Source: a virus. Taken from it: a stretch of DNA of 38,607 bases. Location of the stretch: the IMG/VR virus record IMGVR_UViG_3300033182_000503, positions 1-38,607 of that record. One strand, written 5' to 3'. Position 1 is the stretch's first letter, and each line of letters begins with the position of its first letter. The position numbers and the translations under genes were made by a program. Of this stretch, positions 33,154-38,607 are shown in pieces. Below the pieces are notes generated by a model. The model searched no databases, was not told where the DNA came from, and saw only the letters and a program-made list of their open reading frames with translations.

Positions 33154-35307
33154 CTATTGGGGGGTGCCCATGGGAGCCTGAGCAGGCCCCATGGATGGCC
33201 GCTTCGCAGCGGTTTGCATCGCCGTGGCAGCGATTCGGGTAGCCGCCGCAGTCTCTTGCTGCGAACGGCGGGTCTCGTTGGTCAGGTCAGCAAGCTCACG
33301 GCGCAGTTCGAGCTCCTGCTCCTTCATCTGGATCTTGGCCTGGAGCTCTGCCATGCGGAGCTGAGGCTCAACATCCGCCGTGTCCTGAACCTTGGCGATG
33401 TTCATCGCGGCTTCGGACTGGAGCTTCTGCACCTCGGCCTGGAGCTTGGCCAGTTCAAGCTGTGCCTGCTGCATGGCCATCTGCGCCTGCATGGACTGGA
33501 TCTCAGCCTGCTCCGGCGTCGGCGGCTCCTGACCCGTGAGCATGCGGATACGCTTAGCCAGCTCCTGCTTCCGGGCCAAGTGGCTGTACTCAACGATGGC
33601 ATCGTCAGGGATGGCGACCCCCACCTGACGGAGACTCAAGGCTTCAGCGAACTGCACCTCGTCGAAGCTGTCTCTGGCCGGAGCCGTGGCCACTACAACG
33701 TCATACTCACCAAGGGTGAGATCGTTAAGAATCCGCCCCTCAGGGGTCATCTGGTTAATCAGGAGAGGCTCCCGGGGCTTAAGGGGGTCGTCCTCATTGG
33801 TGATCATGATGATCCGCTCCTCGGTGTAGAAGCGCTGGACCAAGTTGAGCACCTTCTCCGCGAGGTACTGGCGGGACTTACGCAGGTTATCCAGGGGCAC
33901 CTGAATCATGATGGCGCCACGGTTCTGCTTCGCCTGGATCGCGATGCCTGATACTTCTGCACTGTCCGACCCGAGCATCGAGTCGTTGATCCCACTGATG
34001 GCCTTAATGTTCAGCGCAGCCTTCTGGCTGATACGGTCCAGGCCCGTCGGAATCTGGTTCGGCTGGATCTTGGCCGGGGGGTTCGAGCCCCGGTTGTACT
34101 CAAGCACGAGGCCTGTTTCGGCTCCATGCTCCTCCAGATCGTCCGCCGTCATACCCACGAGCGATCCGCTCTCCACCACCCAGCCACTATTAGCGGTGGT
34201 ATTAACGATATGCAGCTCTTGGCTGGCGATCTTGTTCAACTGCTCCTGGGGAGAGAGGAGGTTACGCACCATCCCAAAGGGCCGACCGCGCCGGAAATAG
34301 GCGAAGTAGGGCACCAGGGTGAAGTCGTCATAGGGGGACCAGTCGTCATGAAGCACGACCTTGTCGCAGGTGACGGTCCAGCGCACCCGACGCTTCAGCT
34401 TCGAGATGATGTTTAGGCTGTGCTGCTTGGCGAACTTTTTGGTCTTAGTCTCAGACCAGTTCTCGGGCACGTCGCGCTGGTCCCCGGTGAAAGGATCAAC
34501 GAAGCACTCGACGCGGTGCATGCGCCGGTGCTGTCGTTCCACGACCCGCAGCGCACGCACATTCCGGTATTCGTCATCGCCAGGAATACCCGCCCCAAGA
34601 TAGTCAGATGCCGCATCAAGGTCGCCATAGCGATTCTCTTCGTACTCGATTGAGTCGCGCCCGAAGCTGTTGCCGTTCTCTGCGATAAAGCGCAGTTCTT
34701 CGGCTTTTTTCTTCCCGTACAGCTCTTCGATTTCGTCGAGAGTCATCCATTTGGTTTCAAACACCTCGTTCCACGTTTTGGGGTCGTAGTCCTTGGCATC
34801 TGGATCAATGAGGATGTCTAGGGGGTCCTTAGCCATGATGCGGACCTCCCCCTCGACGTGATCGCTGAAGTCCATGCGAACGTCAAAGTATCCCCGCCCG
34901 TCCATGATCAGGCCGTCGCTGAATACCTGCTGCTCGACCCAGTCGAGCTTGTTGTTGTCCGCGATCTGCATGTACAGCTTGGTCAGCACCTGGGCGACCT
35001 CGCTGTCCCCACCCCGGCGCGGCTTGAACTGAATGTCCGCCCGCCGCGTGGACTGCTCACCCAGCACCGTGTTTACCGTCGGCAGGATGGTGTTGATGGT
35101 CAGGGCAGGGCGCCCAACCGCTTCGAGGGCGGCAATGTCAGCCTCGTCCCACTGCTCCCCCCGGTAGTACGCATCGCAGCGCTTGGCCAGCTCGATGTAC
35201 TCAAGGTGCCCGTGGTCCCGGGCCCTGACATAACGGTCCCACTGCTTGCTCGCAATCTCTTGCTGCTCGCCAGGGGTTAGCCGCTTCGCGCTCTTCAAGG
35301 TAGCCAT
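33154..35307 (-). CDS. Portal protein (P22-like)
   Basis: A 717-residue portal that forms the ring through which DNA is packaged and released. Typical stretches are CDAYYRGEQWDEADIAALEA, GRPALTINTILPTVNTVLGE, IADNNKLDWVEQQVFSDGLI, YDDFTLVPYFAYFRRGRPFG, LLSPQEQLNKIASQELHIVN and GINDSMLGSDSAEVSGIAIQ, which together are characteristic of P22-type portals. The C-terminal 150 residues are a long Gln/Ala-rich helix (barrel), as in P22. The ATG at 35307 lies one base after the terminase stop (TGATATG); a GTG 9 bases earlier is possible. It follows the large terminase and precedes the scaffold, the standard head order. Confidence 0.92.
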   Translation of the reverse strand: MATLKSAKRLTPGEQQEIASKQWDRYVRARDHGHLEYIELAKRCDAYYRGEQWDEADIAALEAVGRPALTINTILPTVNTVLGEQSTRRADIQFKPRRGGDSEVAQVLTKLYMQIADNNKLDWVEQQVFSDGLIMDGRGYFDVRMDFSDHVEGEVRIMAKDPLDILIDPDAKDYDPKTWNEVFETKWMTLDEIEELYGKKKAEELRFIAENGNSFGRDSIEYEENRYGDLDAASDYLGAGIPGDDEYRNVRALRVVERQHRRMHRVECFVDPFTGDQRDVPENWSETKTKKFAKQHSLNIISKLKRRVRWTVTCDKVVLHDDWSPYDDFTLVPYFAYFRRGRPFGMVRNLLSPQEQLNKIASQELHIVNTTANSGWVVESGSLVGMTADDLEEHGAETGLVLEYNRGSNPPAKIQPNQIPTGLDRISQKAALNIKAISGINDSMLGSDSAEVSGIAIQAKQNRGAIMIQVPLDNLRKSRQYLAEKVLNLVQRFYTEERIIMITNEDDPLKPREPLLINQMTPEGRILNDLTLGEYDVVVATAPARDSFDEVQFAEALSLRQVGVAIPDDAIVEYSHLARKQELAKRIRMLTGQEPPTPEQAEIQSMQAQMAMQQAQLELAKLQAEVQKLQSEAAMNIAKVQDTADVEPQLRMAELQAKIQMKEQELELRRELADLTNETRRSQQETAAATRIAATAMQTAAKRPSMGPAQAPMGTPQ

Positions 35308-35308
35308 A

Positions 35309-36958
35309 TCACGCACTCATCGCAGATTTATGCCGCTCCCCACGAGCCAGGAACTGCAACCTGTCTCGCCAGGACGCCTCTTTAACCACAGGAGCTTGGA
35401 AGCTAGAGAATTCGGTCATCATCAGACCTAGCCATGCCAATGCGTCCACTTGGTCGTCATGCACCCCGTTGGGGAACCGTAAGAGCTCCGCAACCAAAGG
35501 CCCCGTGAACACCGCATCACGAGGCAGGAATACCATTCCTTGCTGCATCCGACCTTGGATCGCTCGGGCCCTGGCCTCCTTATCCCGGCGACCAGTCTTC
35601 AGATCCTTGAAATACGCCTCAAAGAGCCCCCGCTCTCGAACCCGCTTCTCAAGGAACGGCCCCAGGGCCATCTCGATGTGGCCCCGTTCAATACCGATGA
35701 TGGAAGGGCGCCACTGCTCATAGAGGTCCAAGATCCGCTCCACGAGCTCGAAGCCGTCATAGCGACCTCGCACCACATCCATCACAAACAACTCATCAAA
35801 CTCATTGACCCCAACCACCATCCCCACGGAATAGTCATTGCGGTCCTTCTTCCCGATGGCCAAGTCCCAAGCGCAGTAGTAGCGCATCGCCTCTTGGTCA
35901 ATGTCGTCCGGGTCGTAGTACCGGATCATCTGTCGGGTGAAGTAGTCTCCATCGTCGGCGACGGGGGTTTGCTGATAAAGCGCGGCCCAGTCTCGCGGTC
36001 CAACAGCTTTCTGGATGCGGAGCAGGGCGTCTCGGTCGTATCGCTCGGCGTGGAGAGGCTCTCCGGTCTTACGAAACTCCTCATCCTCCTCAGCCAGCGC
36101 CGGATAGCGGACCACCTCCCACTGATCACCGCCGTCAGCCGCAGCACGCAGTAATCGACCAGCGAGATCATCGTCATGCCAGCGAGTAAGGATGACCAGA
36201 ATGCCCCCTCCCGGAGCGAGTCGGGTGTACGCAGTCGACGTGTACCAATCGTAGTTCGCGTCGCGGTTGTTCTGACTCTCTGCGTCATCTCTGTTCTTCA
36301 CCGGGTCGTCGATTACGAGAACATGAGCACCCTTACCAGTAATACCGCCGCCAACCCCAGCAGCAACATATCCACCACCAGAGGTGGTAAGCCATGCCTC
36401 AGCAGACTGGCTGTCCGGGTCCAGCCGCGTTTTGAACATTGACTTATAAGTAGGTTCTCGAAGGAGCTGGCGGACCTTTCGGCTGAATCCCATAGCCAAA
36501 GAACCGGAGTAAGAACTCGATATAAACTCGTGCTCCGGGTTTCGACCAAGGTGCCAAGCCGGAAACGCAACCGACGCGAGAGTGGATTTTCCGTGGCGAG
36601 GCGGCATAAAAAGCATAAGACGGGGCGAACGCCGCGCCACAACATCCTGAGAAAATTTCTCAAGGCGGCGGCAGATATCCTTATGCACCCAACCAGCAAG
36701 GTAGTCAGGGTTAAAGCGCTCCACGAAGGGAAGTAGCCGCTTACGTGCAAGGATTCGTAGGGCAAGCTCTTTTCGTGCTCGTTGCTCAACGGTCTGCCCA
36801 TCCTCGGAGCTCTGCTCCGTCCCCGGTGCCTCCTCGACCTGAGGCTCCTCCGCCGCATCGGCCTTGCAGTAGACGCATAAGGCACCCACCTCTGCTGAGA
36901 ACAGTGTCTCCGGTCGTAGCTCCTTGCACCGGATGCACCGCTTCTGAGGCACCTCCAC
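35309..36958 (-). CDS. terL: Terminase large subunit with N-terminal zinc-finger-like extension
   Basis: A 549-residue packaging motor and nuclease. The ATPase has Walker A PPRHGKS (119-125), Walker B VLVIDD (213-218) and the coupling motif LTRWHDDD (257-264). The RNase H-like nuclease has YCAWDLAIGKKD (Asp365), GIERGH (Glu424) and HDDQVDALAW (500-509). Unusually, residues 8-31 carry C-x2-C-x16-C-x2-C (KRCIRCKELRPETLF and ALCVYCK) followed by an acidic linker to about 58, an extension not usual for terminases. The start is a GTG sharing one base with the upstream stop (TAGTG). The enzyme is complete and lies between TerS and portal. Confidence 0.95.
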   Translation of the reverse strand: MEVPQKRCIRCKELRPETLFSAEVGALCVYCKADAAEEPQVEEAPGTEQSSEDGQTVEQRARKELALRILARKRLLPFVERFNPDYLAGWVHKDICRRLEKFSQDVVARRSPRLMLFMPPRHGKSTLASVAFPAWHLGRNPEHEFISSSYSGSLAMGFSRKVRQLLREPTYKSMFKTRLDPDSQSAEAWLTTSGGGYVAAGVGGGITGKGAHVLVIDDPVKNRDDAESQNNRDANYDWYTSTAYTRLAPGGGILVILTRWHDDDLAGRLLRAAADGGDQWEVVRYPALAEEDEEFRKTGEPLHAERYDRDALLRIQKAVGPRDWAALYQQTPVADDGDYFTRQMIRYYDPDDIDQEAMRYYCAWDLAIGKKDRNDYSVGMVVGVNEFDELFVMDVVRGRYDGFELVERILDLYEQWRPSIIGIERGHIEMALGPFLEKRVRERGLFEAYFKDLKTGRRDKEARARAIQGRMQQGMVFLPRDAVFTGPLVAELLRFPNGVHDDQVDALAWLGLMMTEFSSFQAPVVKEASWRDRLQFLARGERHKSAMSA

Positions 36959-37431
36959 TAGGACGCCTCAGGCTCTAAGTAGTCCGATTTCTGCCCCACC
37001 AGCTTCAACAGCTCCTCGTCCGACAGCCGCTCTAGCTGCTTAGAACTGGTGTTGATGTTCACGTTGATTTGCGTCGCCTGATCCGGCGTCGCCAACCCGT
37101 GGAGCTTCACCAGGGAATCCACGGTGTTCTTCATCTCCGTCGCGTTCGCCGCAACGTTGTACGCTTCTAGGTACATCTGATGCGCCGTCGTACGGTCAAA
37201 GAACACCTCCTCCCGGAGCTGCTCCCGAAAATACTGAAGCGCCTTCTGCACCGACGGGTGCTTCGACGCCTCCAAGGCCGTGTTGTAGGTCGCGTAGCCC
37301 GCAGCACGCCCCGCAGCAGCGATGGACATGCCCCGCGCCATCATGAGCACCAGCTTCTCCTGCTGGACCGTCAGAGCATTGAGCGTTAGCCCCATGTATG
37401 GCATGTGGGACTGGAACTCGACCCTCGACAT
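36958..37431 (-). CDS. terS: Terminase small subunit
   Basis: A 157-residue DNA-recognition subunit. LTVQQEKLVLMMARGMSIAA followed by AGRAAGYATYNTALEASKHP is the helix-turn-helix type segment of phage small terminases, then an oligomerisation helix (YFREQLREEVFFDRTTAHQM) and a C-terminal LVKLHGLATPDQ stretch preceding the tail that contacts TerL. The start at 37431 is chosen because it lies 4 bases after the upstream stop (TGAGGACATG), so initiation would be coupled; longer frames to 37494 or 37578 overlap the 90-aa gene and lack a ribosome site. It is followed directly by TerL. Confidence 0.83.
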   Translation of the reverse strand: MSRVEFQSHMPYMGLTLNALTVQQEKLVLMMARGMSIAAAGRAAGYATYNTALEASKHPSVQKALQYFREQLREEVFFDRTTAHQMYLEAYNVAANATEMKNTVDSLVKLHGLATPDQATQINVNINTSSKQLERLSDEELLKLVGQKSDYLEPEAS

Positions 37432-37435
37432 GTCC

Positions 37436-37708
37436 TCAGTGGAGAGATCTGTGATCTCGTTTAGCTCGCTCAACTTCCTCTGCAACCTCGGCATCAAGAA
37501 AGACAAAGACTGGGGCGTGTTCCCCCAGCTCATGCGCTCCAATGATCTCCAAGAACTCTTCGAGGTACTCGACCTCAAAACCCATCTGATGGACTAAGGC
37601 CAGGGCTAGGGCCCCGTCATAGGCCAGGACCTCGTTCCCATCCCGGTACCCTGTACCAATGACGGCGCTATCCAGCCCTTCGATGGCAACCACCTGCACT
37701 TTCACCAT
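37436..37708 (-). CDS. Small acidic protein upstream of the terminase genes
   Basis: A 90-residue protein beginning MVKVQVVAIEGLDSAVIGTG, then LALVHQMGFEVEYLEEFLEI and HAPVFVFLDAEVAEEVERAK. I do not recognise the family. The alternating strand-helix pattern suggests a small globular domain. Its start is only 9 bases downstream of a -10 (37718-37723), so the message may be leaderless, and no clear ribosome site is seen. Coupling of its stop to the TerS start argues it is real. A role linked to packaging is inferred from position alone. Confidence 0.6.
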   Translation of the reverse strand: MVKVQVVAIEGLDSAVIGTGYRDGNEVLAYDGALALALVHQMGFEVEYLEEFLEIIGAHELGEHAPVFVFLDAEVAEEVERAKRDHRSLH

Positions 37709-37717
37709 TGGCTTCAG

Positions 37718-37746
37718 ATATTAGTCGGACTAATAGTTAATCACAA
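37718..37746 (-). promoter_or_regulatory. Promoter with operator palindrome (site 1) for packaging genes
   Basis: On the minus strand TTGTGA (37741-37746) and TAATAT (37718-37723) are 17 bp apart. TATTAG-TCCGA-CTAATA (37719-37735) fills the spacer and -10. The -35 overlaps the end of the HNH gene. The transcript would begin at about the first codon of the 90-aa gene. Confidence 0.65.
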
Positions 37747-38207
37747 GAGTAATCGTGAATTGTCTTCACCCACCAGTAGAGCATGTCCGTGCTCAGGGTG
37801 TGCTTCAAAAGGTTCACCCGGTAGGCGACAAGCTGCACATTCCCCCTCAGATACCCCCGGTTCGAGTCAATCCGATCCAGGGACGCATTGAACTCCTTCT
37901 TCCCGGTGCCATCCGCATGATGCGTGAGGATGACGCCTGATACGGCGCACCTGCCTTGCTGAGCCTCCCAAAGCTCAATCACGTCCTCCGGCGTGATCTC
38001 GAAGGCGTGAGTGTCCTTGCGGGCGCTCCTGGCCTTCGTCAACAGCCTACGCAGATACATCTCGTAGGAGCCTGATACGGATTTGTTTCGCATGGTGCCG
38101 ACACATTCGCGGCACTGGGCGCGAGTCCAACCGTCCTTAGTTGTCTCGAAACGTCCTATTGGAAGCTCGCGCCCGCACGCCTCGCAGGTGCGGTCGGTTT
38201 CTTCCAT
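37737..38207 (-). CDS. HNH endonuclease with N-terminal Cys4 finger
   Basis: A 156-residue nuclease. The N-terminus has C8-x2-C11 and C32-x2-C35 (RTCEACGRELPIGRF and AQCRECVG). The HNH core has GRCAVSGVILTHH (87-96), ASLDRIDSNRGYLRGNVQLV (108-126) and a final Asn in YRVNLLKH, the typical phage HNH layout. I chose ATG 38207 because the protein begins there with the finger; a 20-residue longer version is open upstream. HNH proteins encoded next to terminases are known to work with the terminase in DNA end formation for several phage groups. Here it lies immediately upstream of the terminase promoter, so this role is likely; a free-standing homing nuclease is the alternative. Confidence 0.85.
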   Translation of the reverse strand: MEETDRTCEACGRELPIGRFETTKDGWTRAQCRECVGTMRNKSVSGSYEMYLRRLLTKARSARKDTHAFEITPEDVIELWEAQQGRCAVSGVILTHHADGTGKKEFNASLDRIDSNRGYLRGNVQLVAYRVNLLKHTLSTDMLYWWVKTIHDYSCD

Positions 38208-38478
38208 AGCCCCCAGCTCGACATAGAGCAGATGGGCCGACCATAGCAGAGGAATAGGGCAGGGCAATTTTTCTGGAGAAATTTTTTGGAAAATTTTTTC
38301 TGAAATCTCTTTCTATTTCACTCTCACACTATCTCCCCACTTGCCACCAGCCAACCCCCTTCCCCCGAATCATGTACCCGGAACCTTGTTTCATGAATCG
38401 GCCTTGGAACCTTGTCCCGCAGTAACCCCCTCGCTCCTTCGTCGTCCAGTTTGACTGGGATTCGGAGACAACGACCCG
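38208..38478. other. Non-coding region upstream of the HNH gene
   Basis: About 270 bases without a convincing gene. The left part holds an AT-rich stretch of A/T tracts; the right part is C/T-rich on the plus strand with no recognisable element. A promoter for the HNH gene must be here or beyond, but I could not place one with confidence. Confidence 0.6.
38266..38299. other. Spaced A/T tracts (possible bent DNA)
   Basis: Three tracts (AATTTTT, AAATTTTTT and AAAATTTTTT) start about 12-13 bp apart between the HNH start and the terminal repeats. Near-helical spacing of such tracts often bends DNA. It could be part of a packaging (cos/pac) region or act upstream of a promoter. Confidence 0.45.
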
Positions 38479-38607
38479 ACTAGTCAGGCGGCTTCGCCGC
38501 CTGAGGAACACACTAGTCAGGCGGCTTCGCCGCCTGAGGAACACACTAGTCAGGCGGCTTCGCCGCCTGAGGAACACACTAGTCAGGCGGCTTCGCCGCC
38601 TGAGGAA
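38479..38607. repeat. 33-bp tandem repeat with internal hairpin, at least four copies
   Basis: Units at 38479-38511, 38512-38544, 38545-38577 and 38578-38607 (30 of 33 bases, cut by the window edge) are identical. Each has ACTAGT, a perfect stem CAGGCGG-CTTCG-CCGCCTG and the tail AGGAACAC. There are no spacers between units and no following T run. The array continues to the edge, so its true length is unknown. Confidence 0.93.

Noticed and set aside
38329-38577. Minus-strand frame with 11-residue repeats (FLRRRSRLTSV) across the terminal array
   Set aside because: The 33-bp unit is a multiple of three, so any open frame repeats; no ribosome site and no non-repeat domain support it.
38479-38607. 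CRISPR array
   Set aside because: The copies are directly adjacent with no unique spacers, and no cas gene is near.
38479-38607. Array of intrinsic terminators
   Set aside because: The hairpins are strong but none is followed by a T run on either strand.

Overview
The window is a large contiguous piece of a tailed-phage (or prophage) genome, cut at both ends. The base of the argument is the gene set: a tyrosine recombinase fragment, small and large terminase, P22-like portal, acidic scaffold, N4-gp56/DUF4043-type major capsid protein, neck/adaptor proteins, a series of internal virion proteins, holin plus endolysin, and very long fibres. There is no tape measure, sheath or tail-tube gene, and there are three or four large internal virion proteins, which points to a short-tailed (podovirus-like) virion. 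The integrase suggests a temperate lifestyle. Several small proteins and fibre modules (an 'SLSQVQGEFGG' type tail protein, 'LQIYHDGSHSY' fibre motifs, an S74 fibre C-terminus) are of a kind I associate with phages of marine bacteria. The host is probably a marine proteobacterium or similar, but the sequence does not name it. Replication genes and the lysogeny repressor are not in the window.

Layout. The integrase (2-658) is the only credible plus-strand gene. Everything else is read right to left on the minus strand. From the right edge: a 33-bp tandem hairpin repeat and an A-tract region (38208-38607); an HNH endonuclease; a 90-aa protein, small terminase, large terminase, portal, scaffold and two small basic proteins (37708-31686); capsid, adaptor/neck proteins, four internal virion proteins including a 1915-aa polyprotein-like one with a zinc-peptidase motif, a small HNH-like protein, holin and lysozyme (31431-17778); a first tail/fibre block with an S74 fibre (17721-8329); a second tail block with nozzle-like protein, J-like fibre and its chaperone (8257-1206); and finally a DUF3310 protein and an excisionase-like HTH protein (1032-591) that overlaps the integrase tail-to-tail.

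The most striking feature is regulatory. The same palindrome, ATTAG-N5-CTAAT (17 bp as TATTAG-N5-CTAATA), occurs five times, and each copy sits in one of the few real gaps between minus-strand transcription units: 1039, 8296, 17749, 31655 and 37719. In four of them it lies over the spacer and -10 of a plausible sigma-70-type promoter. This looks like a phage-wide operator set, similar in logic to lambda operators or mycobacteriophage stoperators, that would control packaging, head, tail and excision genes with one DNA-binding protein not present here (or with the HTH protein at 591-818).

Other points that deserve attention are a 29-nt homopolymer T run at 1115-1143, a highly structured ~220-nt leader in front of the capsid gene, a strong UUCG hairpin terminator directly after the capsid gene, a Cys4 zinc-finger-like N-terminus on the large terminase that resembles the one on the neighbouring HNH protein, a 34-aa Cys-rich microprotein, and in-frame 120/240-bp module repeats in the J-like fibre.
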